Shown here in pieces: positions 25,801 to 34,641 of a DNA stretch of 64,000 bases. Within the stretch, counting starts at the first letter, position 1. Each line of letters starts with the position of its first letter. The position numbers and the translations under genes were made by a program. Source of the stretch: Geomonas silvestris. Its GTDB lineage: Bacteria; Desulfobacterota; Desulfuromonadia; Geobacterales; Geobacteraceae. The stretch is from assembly GCF_014193515.1 (NCBI RefSeq), contig NZ_BLXX01000004.1:248001-312000 (forward strand). Direction: 5' to 3'. Below the pieces are notes generated by a model. The model saw nothing but the letters and a program-made list of their open reading frames with translations. It was not told where the DNA came from and searched no databases.

Positions 25801-28154
25801 ACCGCAAGGGACTCGGCCGCAAAGCCGTAGGAATAACGTGCCAGGCGCTTGACGCCGTTGCCGTTCACCGAGTCGAAGTCCCCTCCCACGAGCAGCTTTC
25901 CGTCGGGCTGCAGGTTCACCGTGTTCACCTGCCCCACGATGGTCCCGCCGTGGTAGGCGAGCGGACCCAGGTCGAAGTCGGGGTCGACGGTGCCGTCCGC
26001 GCGGATGCGGGCCACGCAGTCCCGGTAGTAGCTGGTACCGGTGGCGTCGCGCACGTGGTCGAACACCCCGTAGATCAGCATCCCGCCGTCGGACTGCAGC
26101 GCGGTGCGAAAGATGGTGCTGGAAATGGTGTAGCCGTCCAGGAGGGTCATGGTCTCCACCCGGAAGCCCGGATCGACGCTGAGGTCCGGGTTCAGACGGA
26201 CCAGGGTGGGTTCCCAATCCGGAACGCTCGGCGGCGCCGGCCCCGCACCGCTCACCAGAAGCTTGCCGTCGGGCTGAAAGACCACCGCCAGGATCGCACC
26301 CAGCACGCCGGTCACGCTGGCGTCCAGCTGGCCGTCGCTTTTAAGCCGCAGCAGCTTGCCGTTGGCGGTTCCCAGCACGAGCTTCTGGTCCGGCTGCAGG
26401 GCCGCGGAGTATACGACGTTGTCCAACTCCGGGGGGTCGCTGAAGCTCGGATCCCGGTTCCCGTCGCTTTTAAAGCGCGCCAGGTAGCGGTAGGGTGAGG
26501 CCGCCGCCGTCATGCGGCCACCGATGTAGTAACTCCCCTCCTGGATCGCGCTCCCGTCGGGGAGGGTACTCCCCTTGGGGAGCGGCAGGATGACGGCGAC
26601 CTGGTCGCCTGTCATGAGCGCCTTCATGTTGGCGTTGAAGGTCGCCACCTGCGGGTCGGCATTGACGCTCCCCCGGGGGTCGAAGCGGGCGACCGAGCGC
26701 TGGGGCGAGCCGTTTACCTGCAGAAAGCGCCCTCCCACCAGGTAGCTGCGGTCGGGAAGCTGCGTCATCGCGTTGATCGCCCCGTTCACCCTGAGCAGAG
26801 GGTCGAAATTGGCCCCGTCCATCAGGTTCAGGTCCTCCTTGAGGCGGGCGATATAGTTGCGGGTCTGCCCCTGGACCGTGGTGAAAACACCCGCGAAGGT
26901 GGTGCTGCCGTCGGGCGAGGGGGAGATCGCGCTCACCGCCCAGTCGAGCGCCAGGCTGGCGCCGGCCAGGTCGTCGTCGAGCGCGCCGCCGGGGTAGAAG
27001 CGCGCCAGCCGGGTACGGGTCCGTACCCCGGCCAGGGAGAAGTCGCCCCCTGCCATCAGCTTGCCGTCGGGTTGCAGGGCGAGCGCCCGGACCGCCCCGT
27101 CCAGCACGGGAAAGAGGGTGGTTTCCACCAGCCCGGAGCGGCTCAGCCGGGCCAGGTGGCCGGCTGGGGTGCCGGAACTGGCGCTGAAGTCCCCCCCGAT
27201 GAGCAGTTTTCCGTCCGGCCGGACCGCGATGGCGCGGACCGCGGCGTTGGGGGCCGCGGTGAACCCCGCGTCCAGGGCGCCGTCGCCGCCAAGCCGCGCC
27301 AGGTAATTCGCCCCCAGCGCGCCGGCCGCGAAGTTTCCCCCGACCAGGATCTTGCCGTCGACCTGCAGGGCGAGGGCAAAGACGCTCCCCCCCGGGTCCG
27401 CCGCCGCAAAACCCGGGTCCAGGCTCCCGGTCCCCTGGAGCCGGGCCAGCCGCGCCCGGGGGAGCGTGAAGGCCCCCCCGAGGTAGATCTTGCCGCCGGA
27501 AAGCACGATGGCGTGCACCGCGGCGTCGGGAGCGGTGCCGAGGCTGAAGCCGGCGGCGCCGGGATCGAACGCCGCCACCGAGACCCGGGCCAGGTTGGGG
27601 CTCGGGGTGCCGAGGACCAGTTCGGAGAAGGCCCCGCCGACCAAGAGCCCGCGCCCGTCGGCTAAGAGCGCGAGCGCGTGCACCTGTACCGGGGAGGCGG
27701 TGCTGACCGGGTCGAAGGGGTCCAGGGCGCCGTCGGGGCTCCCCAGCCGGGCCAGGCCGCGCCGCGGGGTGGCGCCCACCTGGGTGAAGTCCCCCCCCAC
27801 CAGAAGGTAGGGCGCGGCAGAGGGGAGATCCGGGTCGGGCTGCAGGGCGAGTGCCCGCACCGGTCCGTTTAAGGGGGGAGGCGCGAAGCTGGTATCGAGG
27901 GTGCCGTCGGGGTTGAGGCGGGCCAGGTAGTTCAGGGTCACGGCGGGCGCGCCGCCGGTGATGCTGAAATCGCCACCGATGACGATCTTGGCGTCCCAGG
28001 GCTGCACCAGCACGGCGTGGACCCCGGAGCCGCTCAGGGAGACCGGGCCGGTACCGCCGGTAACGAAGCCGTCCAGCCCGGTGTACCCCTTAAGCGGCGC
28101 GGGAATGAGGGTCACCAGCACGAGCAACACCAGCCCAACGATACGCGCGTTCAT
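22815..28154 (-). CDS. Giant exported protein: delta-60 repeat propeller, MBG domains, Ig-like domains, dockerin-like C-terminus
   Basis: 1779 residues. A signal peptide (MNARIVGLVLLVLVTLIP) precedes a long array of delta-60 repeats (to about residue 770) with the phrase LQPDGKLLVGGDF in many variants, predicted to fold as beta-propellers. Then come five MBG-type repeats (about 880-1270; each has YG-x2-PPLTYS, LSRAPGES, GSYPIG, LSI). They are followed by two Ig-like segments with YGDPPFEL / VGDPPFAL and invasin-like domains (VEVLVRDLSGNTTG). The C-terminal GDLNGDGRVDLADAQLAL and HPDGRIDAGDVLVILR pair has two calcium-loop repeats as in dockerins. No enzyme motif seen, so a surface structural or adhesion protein is likely. 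Start chosen at 28154 with GGTGGGAGGCAGGC. It sits 48 bases after the PilY1-like gene and is probably co-expressed. Confidence 0.85.
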   Translation of the reverse strand: MNARIVGLVLLVLVTLIPAPLKGYTGLDGFVTGGTGPVSLSGSGVHAVLVQPWDAKIVIGGDFSITGGAPAVTLNYLARLNPDGTLDTSFAPPPLNGPVRALALQPDPDLPSAAPYLLVGGDFTQVGATPRRGLARLGSPDGALDPFDPVSTASPVQVHALALLADGRGLLVGGAFSELVLGTPSPNLARVSVAAFDPGAAGFSLGTAPDAAVHAIVLSGGKIYLGGAFTLPRARLARLQGTGSLDPGFAAADPGGSVFALALQVDGKILVGGNFAAGALGANYLARLGGDGALDAGFTAAPNAAVRAIAVRPDGKLLIGGDFSASSGTPAGHLARLSRSGLVETTLFPVLDGAVRALALQPDGKLMAGGDFSLAGVRTRTRLARFYPGGALDDDLAGASLALDWAVSAISPSPDGSTTFAGVFTTVQGQTRNYIARLKEDLNLMDGANFDPLLRVNGAINAMTQLPDRSYLVGGRFLQVNGSPQRSVARFDPRGSVNADPQVATFNANMKALMTGDQVAVILPLPKGSTLPDGSAIQEGSYYIGGRMTAAASPYRYLARFKSDGNRDPSFSDPPELDNVVYSAALQPDQKLVLGTANGKLLRLKSDGQLDASVTGVLGAILAVVFQPDGKLLVSGAGPAPPSVPDWEPTLVRLNPDLSVDPGFRVETMTLLDGYTISSTIFRTALQSDGGMLIYGVFDHVRDATGTSYYRDCVARIRADGTVDPDFDLGPLAYHGGTIVGQVNTVNLQPDGKLLVGGDFDSVNGNGVKRLARYSYGFAAESLAVAADGNSVSWRRSGASPELREVWFEYCEDPDAPGASWTFLGYGARVPGGWQLGNLNLAQYGVRANRYLMAQGRVAADKGSAGSLVESLLGYYLDPALQTTVTVTADAKTKGYGSADPPLTYSFSPPLAPGDSFTGALSRAPGESVGLYAIGQGSLSAGAGYTLNFSGATLSITPREITVTAQGRSKLYGDPEPPLGYSHTPALVGGDSFSGALSRAPGEAAGSYPIGLGTLTLNGNYSLSFQAATLSIDPRPVTVRVLNQSKEYGAPDPPLTYSCTPALIGSDGFSGTLERTPGESVAAGPYPIGQGTLTPGSNYAVSFQPGSLGIAPKSATLRGSDGSKSYGGAEPVLGATQSGLLPADLGPGRIQLGASRAPGETVGSYQVTPRAEDGGSGLLGNYLLSYLPGSFSITPAALLVRADDQTRAYRTPNPPLTVSYQGFVRGETRSALAGEPLLATTAGPDSAVGSYPISVGTGSLAAANYQFSFQNGLLNVIRSCQEIVFPELPERTYGDPPFELNASACSGLTLTFTSSNPQVAQVSGRVLRITGAGSAQVSAAQPGSGNLEPAPQVSRTLVVHRAGQTLEFSPLAAHRVGDPPFALSATASSGLPVGFQSSDPAVAEVVGNLVTLKGAGTAVLSARQEGDANYNPALPVHQPLLVAPESEPPQLELSTLSSGSVTANPVLNLCGQARDSGGVASLTVNGVPLADPQAPFSWAVPLAPGSNLVEVLVRDLSGNTTGRSVTVTLDAAAPEIQVATPADNSITGGEQLTLTGSVTPGSELSAMLNGGPAQQVAVQPQTGAFSLLGTLTPGTNTLELTARRAGRSARLKRSLELRPGLPALAVEEPGQDLRTELASLVVRGTTGPGTTALVLEADGKSYTPVLTGGRFEQRISLPATGVVPVVVRALDPLAGVSVTRRNIVKLALIRGDLNGDGRVDLADAQLALRASLGLETVTAEFLEHGDVAPLIAGAPHPDGRIDAGDVLVILRKVVGLADF

Positions 28155-28202
28155 GCCTGCCTCCCACCTGCTGGGGCCCGGCGCCACCCTGCTGCCGGTC
28201 CG

Positions 28203-31200
28203 TCAGCGTTCCTGGATGTGGATGATCTTTTTGAGGGGTTTGAGGCCCGAGTTGCTGATCAGCTTGGCGTTCCCCGTCTTGCCCGAGAGCGCCTCGCTGC
28301 GCCGCCCGCCTCTATCGCTCCACCCGGAGAGCGGAAGCTCCGCGGTGCTCGCGTCGGAGAGGGGCAGCACCGCCTTGCCGCTGCGCGGTGCGCCCCCGGC
28401 GTTGTCGTAGCGCACCCCCCAGAGGTAGGAGGTGCCTTGCCGGCAGGGGTCGCTGGCGGGCTTGAAGCTGGGGAAGTAGACGACCCCTGCGGTGAGCGCG
28501 CTGGGGTTGGCGGTGCAGCGCTCGCTGCCGTAGCCGTTGTTCGCGGGGTCGAGCCCGATCCACCACCCCTTGGTGTCCGAGCCGGCGGGGACCGGGTCGC
28601 TCGTTGCGTCGTACAGGTCGGCAAGCTTGAGCGGCGTCGCGCTGCACAGGGTGCCGTCTTTGGGGGTAAGGGTGTTGTCGGGGCGGTAGCAGGGCTCCTG
28701 CACCCCGAAGAGGGCGCGCCCCGCGGTTAAGTCGTCGCGGTTGTAGAAGTAGCGGCCGGTACCGAAGTAGAGCCAGAGTTTGTTGTTCTTGCGGTCCTGC
28801 AGCTTCGCGATGCTCCCGGTAACCGGGCCGATGCCGTCGATTACCCGGCTCACCACCCACTTGGCGGGGTCCAGCTGCTCGCGGGTCAAAAGGCGCAGCA
28901 CCCCCCCGGTCCAGCTGCCATCGCCGGCCTTGCGGGTGTACCCCAGGTAGAGGGCATCGTCCTGGTAAAAGCCCCGGGAGTTCGGGTCCCAGCGGTCGGC
29001 GTCGATCCCCCCCCCGGAGAGGCTCCCGCCGAAGGCGTTGGCGATGCCGGTGTCGATCACCCAGTAGTTCACCCCCTCGACGAGGCGGCCGACAGGGTTC
29101 AGGTCGACCACGAAAAGCTTCAGGTTCTGGTCCGAGGTCCCCTGGAGCTGACAGAGATCCCGGTCGATGGAGCCGGTGGGCCCCGAGGCGAAGACGGCGA
29201 ACCAGCGGCCGTTTCGGGCCGGATCCGGCAGTCCCGAGCTCCCCTCCTCGAGGGCGTTGACCTTCAGGATGGCGGGGCCGGAGGTGGCAAACCCGAGCCC
29301 CGGCGGCGAGAACTCCCAGATGAGGCGCGGCGGGGTCCCGCTGCCGTCGGCGCGCTGGCCGGTGACGTCGAGGGCGAAGTAGGCCGAGAAGCCGCCATCG
29401 GCGCGGGGGGACTTGACACAGGTTCCCCCTCCCCCCTCGCTGCAGCTCTCGGAGGGCCCCCGGGTCGCCCCCCCCTGCCCCATCCCGCCGATCAGCACGG
29501 TGCGCCAGTTACTCCCGGTCTCGGTCTCCTTGGGACAGTTCCAGTAGCCGGCCCGGCTGCAGCGCGCCGGGTCCCCGAGGCTCGCGTCGACCAAGGTGGG
29601 ACTGCCGTCCACGAAGTAAAGGTGCGGGTAGTCGGGCTCTTTCAGGTAGCGCAGATAGGGGAGCGCGTTTTTCGGGACGAAGGCCCACTCCTCCTCCCCG
29701 AGGTCGGCCCCCGCGAGGGTCGCCTTCTGCCCGGCTGGCCAGCCGGGCTGCGAGGTGAGCTTCAGGGTCCCCAGCCGGAAGGCGTGCAGCATCCCGTCGT
29801 TGGCGCCCAGGTAGACGGTGCCGCGGTTTGCGTAGTCCACCCCCTTCAAAAAGGCGCGGTAGGAGCGGTCCGCGTAGCCGCGCGGCGGGGTGAGGCCGTA
29901 GCTGGCGAGCCCGTTTGCGGTCTGAAGCGCCGGCGTCGAGGCGATGATGTCGCCAAGCTTCCAGACCCGGCGCTCGCCCCCCGCGCTGCGGGCCACGCTG
30001 CGGCTGCGGCTGCCGTCGGCGTCGCTCCCCCGGACGAAGGAGACGATGGCGGCCGCCTCGCCGGGGGTTTGGGCCTGCAAGAGCGCGCGCTGGTCCGGGC
30101 TGTCGGGGTCCAGGAGGGTGAGCGTGCTCCCGTCGGTCTGGGTGTAGATGGTCCGGCCGGCGGGGTCCCGGCTCCAGAGCTTCAGCCCGGCGCGCCAGAG
30201 GCTCTCCAGCGTCTCGACCCGCACCGCGCGCGGGTACCCGGCGGGCTGCACGGCATCGGCGCTGCCGTCGCCGTCGGCGTCCAGGGAGAGGGTCGCCCGG
30301 GTCTCCTTCGCGGCGGGGTCGAAGCTGAAGCGGACCACCCGGTCCCGCTTCAGGTCCAGGCTCAAAAGCCCCCCGGTGTCCTCCCTGATGGTGCTCGCGC
30401 CGCCACTGCTCCCTAACAGCGGGTCGAGGTAGTACCAAAGCGCCTGCAGCTCGCCGAGCCAGCTCGCGGAACTCGCCCCGCCGTCGAAGCTCTTCACCGG
30501 ATAGAACTGTTCCTGCAGGTAGAGCGCGCCGTTCGCGTCGCCGCTCGAGACGATCGAGGCGTCGGTCCCCGAGTTGGATCCGGTGCCAATGAGCTGGAAC
30601 ACGCTGGCCAGGGCACTCTCCAGGTCGGCGGGGCGCTGGACGCTCAAAAAGCGCCCCCCTCCCTTGGCCGCCACCAGTTGCATCATCTTCTCGGGGACCC
30701 CTTCGTCGCTGGTGCTGCAGCTGCCGTCCTCGAGGTACGCGCTGCTCGATGCTGCGCCGCAGGGAAGCCCGGTGTAGACCACGTAACTGGTGATGAAGTC
30801 CCGGTTGTTCTGGATCGGCCGGGAGGGATCGTTGATGTTCGTGTGGTTGGCGATCCAGGCGAGGTCGTCCAGGTTGTAGCTCCCCTGGAACGGGAGCCCG
30901 GAGTCCGGCTGGTCGGAGTTCTGCGTGGTCTGGCTGACCGGCAGCCCGCCCGCCCCCCCGAAGCTGCGCTGCGCATCGGCAAGGTAGCTGTTCACCGCCC
31001 GGGCGCGGTCCGCGCTGGACATGCCGTCGGTCACCATGAGGATGTTGTTCTTCTGGCAGCTGTACTGCGAAGGCGGCCAGCTCTCGTCGAAGTCAGCCCC
31101 CTGGAGCCTCAGCTCGGTCCGGTTGGCGAAGTAGCCGATCGCCTCGTAAAAGGTCTCGGCCCACGGGGTCCAGGAGTTCGCGTTCACCGCGTCGATGGCC

Positions 31201-32804
31201 GCTACCAGCCCGGAGCCGGGGCTGTGGTCACCCAGCGGGGAGTGGTTCAGGTAGGAGATCACCCGCCCCCCGTCCAGGTGGGGGTCCTCCCGGCAGGCAT
31301 CCCGCCCGCCGACCAGGCAGTCGGAGGCCTGGGCGCACTCGCGCCGGGGCGCGGGGTCGTACTGGCAGTGCTTGACGCAGGGGATCGGGCTCGATTCGTC
31401 CCCGCACTCCGACCCGGAGCCGTTGTCGTTGAACACCATGGCCCCGAAGTTGATCTGGCCGCCGTACTTCTGCACCAGACCGCTGGGGGGGGCGGCCGCG
31501 GGAATCCGGGCGACCAGCGTCGCCGAGACCTCCCCCAGATTGCTGATCCCGGCATCGAGGATGAAGCCGGGGACGTTCAAGGTGGTGCCGGTCATGTTTG
31601 CCGTGACCGAGGGATCGGTGAGCCAGGGATGCGCCAGGTCCTTGCAGTAGTCGAGTGTCTGTCGGTAAAGGCAGCTCGCCGAGGCCGTGAAGCCTCTCAT
31701 CATGTCGTAGCAGGACCCCAGGTAGCCGAAGGTGTAATCGATACCCTGGTAGCTGGTCAGGTGGTGGAAGACCCCCCTGCCGCAGACGTCATCGCCGGTA
31801 TTCCTGACGATGTCGAAGGGGTTGCCGCCGTAGATCCATTCGATGCGGGCCTGGCAGTCCGTCGTGAGGTTCGTGTCTGGGGCGAGCGAGCCGGTGGCTA
31901 AGTAGGAGTAGCAGTCGGTCATGATCTCGGTGTAGACCTTTCCTTTGGTCGGTATCTCGTCCGCGTCGAACTGGTCCCCCAGACAGCCGAGCGCGGCCTG
32001 GCGCAGCGCGTTCACCCCGGCGGCGTCGCGCCAGGCGGTGATGGCGGAAAGGCAGGCATCCCGGTTGTAGGCGTTGGCGTAGACCTCGATCCGGGAGAGC
32101 CCCCCCCTCCCCGACTGGTAGGAGTACTCCGCCTCCGAGGGGATCGGGCCGCGCACCGCGAAGGTGACCGGGAGGTTGTCGACCATCTTGACGAAGCGCT
32201 TCCCCTGGCAGCCGCGCGTCTCGGCCGACAAAAGCCCGGTTGCCGGGTCGTACTTCCCGCCGGTGAGGGCGCGTTTCTCCAGGTCGAGCTTGCTCATCAC
32301 GAGCCAGTTGAGGAAATTCCCGCGGGCCAGGAAGTTGTCGACCCGCTGGTAGGAGATCCCCAGTGCCGACTCGTCGGGGACGCTGTTCACGCAGAGATAA
32401 CCGTTGCGGGCAGTGCCGCAGCGCTCGGAGCCGGGGATGCCGGCCGGCTCGGAGGCTACCTGGAACCGGGCGCCGGCGAAGTCGTAGCGGTAGAAGAGGT
32501 CCGCGTCGAAATAGCCGAGATAGCTCGCGGTGTCGCGGTAGGTGTCGTCCAGGCAGTAGGTGGGGGTCTCGGTCGAGGTGTTGGTGTAGGCCGGGTCGTA
32601 CATGCTGGCCGAGTTGTCGATCATGAGCAGCAGGTTGGGCTTGATGCCGGAGCCGGCCAGGGGGGGCAGACTGCAGTAGTTGCGCGCGCTGGGGATGCCG
32701 GGGACTTCGGCCCGGGCCGGGAGGCCCAACCCGGCCAGCGCTAGAAAGAGAAGCAGCACGATCAGGCAGCGCCCCGCAGCGCCGCCTGGATACCTGTTTT
32801 CCAT
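28203..32804 (-). CDS. PilY1-like type IV pilus tip adhesin
   Basis: 1533 residues. Signal peptide to about residue 32 (LPARA). A von Willebrand A-type region opens with KPNLLLMIDNSASM, the MIDAS DxSxS motif with Asp near 63, and includes the late VWA strands NILMVTDGMSSADRARAV. Many Cys pairs lie in the inserted loops (CVKHCQYDPAPRRECAQ). The C-terminal part from about 900 has the PilY1 propeller: TVYLGANDGMLHAFRLG, WAFVPKNALPYLRYL, and the final TSYLWGVRYDNAGG. PilY1 proteins are secreted, calcium-dependent tip factors that prime type IV pili and bind surfaces. Start chosen at 32804 with GAGGAAGGG. Minor pilins normally adjacent to pilY1 are missing here. Confidence 0.9.
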   Translation of the reverse strand: MENRYPGGAAGRCLIVLLLFLALAGLGLPARAEVPGIPSARNYCSLPPLAGSGIKPNLLLMIDNSASMYDPAYTNTSTETPTYCLDDTYRDTASYLGYFDADLFYRYDFAGARFQVASEPAGIPGSERCGTARNGYLCVNSVPDESALGISYQRVDNFLARGNFLNWLVMSKLDLEKRALTGGKYDPATGLLSAETRGCQGKRFVKMVDNLPVTFAVRGPIPSEAEYSYQSGRGGLSRIEVYANAYNRDACLSAITAWRDAAGVNALRQAALGCLGDQFDADEIPTKGKVYTEIMTDCYSYLATGSLAPDTNLTTDCQARIEWIYGGNPFDIVRNTGDDVCGRGVFHHLTSYQGIDYTFGYLGSCYDMMRGFTASASCLYRQTLDYCKDLAHPWLTDPSVTANMTGTTLNVPGFILDAGISNLGEVSATLVARIPAAAPPSGLVQKYGGQINFGAMVFNDNGSGSECGDESSPIPCVKHCQYDPAPRRECAQASDCLVGGRDACREDPHLDGGRVISYLNHSPLGDHSPGSGLVAAIDAVNANSWTPWAETFYEAIGYFANRTELRLQGADFDESWPPSQYSCQKNNILMVTDGMSSADRARAVNSYLADAQRSFGGAGGLPVSQTTQNSDQPDSGLPFQGSYNLDDLAWIANHTNINDPSRPIQNNRDFITSYVVYTGLPCGAASSSAYLEDGSCSTSDEGVPEKMMQLVAAKGGGRFLSVQRPADLESALASVFQLIGTGSNSGTDASIVSSGDANGALYLQEQFYPVKSFDGGASSASWLGELQALWYYLDPLLGSSGGASTIREDTGGLLSLDLKRDRVVRFSFDPAAKETRATLSLDADGDGSADAVQPAGYPRAVRVETLESLWRAGLKLWSRDPAGRTIYTQTDGSTLTLLDPDSPDQRALLQAQTPGEAAAIVSFVRGSDADGSRSRSVARSAGGERRVWKLGDIIASTPALQTANGLASYGLTPPRGYADRSYRAFLKGVDYANRGTVYLGANDGMLHAFRLGTLKLTSQPGWPAGQKATLAGADLGEEEWAFVPKNALPYLRYLKEPDYPHLYFVDGSPTLVDASLGDPARCSRAGYWNCPKETETGSNWRTVLIGGMGQGGATRGPSESCSEGGGGTCVKSPRADGGFSAYFALDVTGQRADGSGTPPRLIWEFSPPGLGFATSGPAILKVNALEEGSSGLPDPARNGRWFAVFASGPTGSIDRDLCQLQGTSDQNLKLFVVDLNPVGRLVEGVNYWVIDTGIANAFGGSLSGGGIDADRWDPNSRGFYQDDALYLGYTRKAGDGSWTGGVLRLLTREQLDPAKWVVSRVIDGIGPVTGSIAKLQDRKNNKLWLYFGTGRYFYNRDDLTAGRALFGVQEPCYRPDNTLTPKDGTLCSATPLKLADLYDATSDPVPAGSDTKGWWIGLDPANNGYGSERCTANPSALTAGVVYFPSFKPASDPCRQGTSYLWGVRYDNAGGAPRSGKAVLPLSDASTAELPLSGWSDRGGRRSEALSGKTGNAKLISNSGLKPLKKIIHIQER

Positions 32805-32951
32805 GGCACCCTTCCTCGTCTTGGGGCGGCAGCCACACCGCCATGAGCGTTTTCTAACCTGCACTAGTATAGCCGCAGGTCCGCCAAAAAAAAGCAGGCC
32901 AGGGCTAGAAGTGGAGGAAAGTGCTCCCAAGCGGCGTTTAGCTGGGACGGG

Positions 32952-34574
32952 TCAGGGAGGGGAAGGGTGTGGGTGGGGAGCGGAAAGCCCCAGCGACCTC
33001 AGGGGGAAGTCGAGGTGCTGGTAGTCGGGAAAGCGCCAGTCTCCGCCCCAGAGAAAGCCGCGCTGCAGCCAGGCGGCGAGCGGCGCCCCCCCTTCAAGGA
33101 GCATCCCCGGGCGGGGTCGGTCCCGCTCCAGGAAACCGGCGGCGCCGGGCGGAGCGACCTGGCAGGCGTCAGGGTAGCGGGGGCACAGGCAAGAAGAAGC
33201 GTTTTCCCGGCAGCCGGAACGCTCCAGCACCTGGGCCTCGGGCGCCGCCCGGTCCAGCCCCAGAAGAGGGAGCGCCTCGCGGTTCAGGCTCAGGAAGGGG
33301 TTTTGCAGCGGGTTCAGGTCGATTGCGGTGCCGTAGCTGTGGCGCGATAAGGTACCCGGCTTCCCCGGGACCGAGCGGCAGTTGAAGCCGGAGCTGTTGT
33401 TGGCGGCCATGGAGCGCGCGTCGTCACCGGCGAACTCCTCGATGAGCCGCAGGGACGCGATCGGGAACCCGGAGCGATAGGCCCCCTCCAGCGCGTCCAG
33501 CGCCAGGGGAGCCAGGGCGGCGTGGAGCACCAGTTCGCCGTAGTGGCTCAGGCCGTCCAAGCCCCGGTAGCGCACCACCAGGTAAGCCAGGTCGGCGGGC
33601 GCTACCGGGCACCCCGGCCGCCAGGAACCGGTCTCCGCCATCCGGCGTGCCAGCTCGGCCGGCAGGGTTACCGCGCCCCCCAGGTACTCCCCTTGCCGGG
33701 CGAGGGCCAGGGGGCGTCCCCCCGCCAGGCGATCCCTGAGGGTGTGCGGCAGGTCGGCGGAAAAGGCCGAGGGGATCCCCCGGGCAAGAGCCGCGAGGTC
33801 GGCCGGCGAGCCGAGCGCCAGGTGGGGGTGGCGCTTAGGATCGAGCCACCCCAAAAGCCTGAGCAGGGGAGCTTCGGCAAGGGAGATGCAGCCGGCGCTG
33901 GGCGCCCCGGGGGCGCGTTCCAGGTGGAAAAAGATGGCGCTTCCCATGCCGCGCAGCACAGGATCGTCGTTGTAGTCGACAACCAGCACCCACCGGTAGA
34001 GCTGGTCGGCGCGCAGGAGGTTCTCGAAGGAGCGTGGGGCAACGGCCCCCCGCAGCACCCGGCGGTTGTAATCCGCAGAGAGCGGGTCGTCGACCCAGAT
34101 GTCGTCAGGCCCCACCTGCCGGTAGGGGAGCGCTCCCGGTGCGCCGGCGCCCGCCCCGAAGCTGCGGGTCAGGGGAAAGAGCCCCGCGGGGGTGCGGCCG
34201 TCCCCCTCCCGCTTCTCCCAGGGAGGGGCCACGCCGTTGCGCCCGAGGTTCACCGCGACGGGGCCTAAGACCGTCTCCCAGCCGCCGCTGTCGCGGGTCA
34301 GGAGGTAGAGCGTCCCCCTCGTGGGAGCCGACGCCGAGGGGTCCACGTAGACCACCTGGTCCCCCGGGAGAGCGCCCGGCAGGAGCCGGTCCAAAAGCCG
34401 CCTGTTGGCCGCGGGCAACCCCGTTTCGGCTCCGCCCCCCGCGGGGGACAGGTTAAGGGGAGCACAGCCGGTGAGGGCGAGCAGCAGGGCGCAGAGCACG
34501 GCGCCCAACACCCGGCAGGGGAACGTGGGGCGATCGGCAGCTAGGGAGATTGTTAAGCTGGTGATGGTAGCCAT
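32952..34574 (-). CDS. Lipoprotein fusion: L,D-transpeptidase (YkuD-type) plus M15 D,D-carboxypeptidase/endopeptidase
   Basis: 540 residues. The hydrophobic stretch LGAVLCALLLALTGCAP ends in the lipobox LTGC (Cys near 37), so the protein is membrane-anchored facing the periplasm. Residues about 70-260 are YkuD-like: TPAGLFPLTRSFG, YNRRVLRG, and the active site FFHLERAPGAPSAGCISL with Cys nucleophile (SAGC in place of the more usual SHGC). Residues about 380-525 are an M15C peptidase: SSGFNCR, SRHSYGTAIDLNPLQNP (zinc His and Asp) and DYQHLDF (catalytic His). Such a pairing would cut D-Ala or crosslinks and form L,D-crosslinks in one protein. The start at 34574 has no clear ribosome binding site, so another start slightly downstream is possible. 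Confidence 0.82.
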   Translation of the reverse strand: MATITSLTISLAADRPTFPCRVLGAVLCALLLALTGCAPLNLSPAGGGAETGLPAANRRLLDRLLPGALPGDQVVYVDPSASAPTRGTLYLLTRDSGGWETVLGPVAVNLGRNGVAPPWEKREGDGRTPAGLFPLTRSFGAGAGAPGALPYRQVGPDDIWVDDPLSADYNRRVLRGAVAPRSFENLLRADQLYRWVLVVDYNDDPVLRGMGSAIFFHLERAPGAPSAGCISLAEAPLLRLLGWLDPKRHPHLALGSPADLAALARGIPSAFSADLPHTLRDRLAGGRPLALARQGEYLGGAVTLPAELARRMAETGSWRPGCPVAPADLAYLVVRYRGLDGLSHYGELVLHAALAPLALDALEGAYRSGFPIASLRLIEEFAGDDARSMAANNSSGFNCRSVPGKPGTLSRHSYGTAIDLNPLQNPFLSLNREALPLLGLDRAAPEAQVLERSGCRENASSCLCPRYPDACQVAPPGAAGFLERDRPRPGMLLEGGAPLAAWLQRGFLWGGDWRFPDYQHLDFPLRSLGLSAPHPHPSPP

Positions 34575-34641
34575 GAGGGAAGGATCTATACGAGGAGCCC
34601 GACAAAAGCAAGGGAATCCTGCCGCGGTGTGGCGCGCGCGG

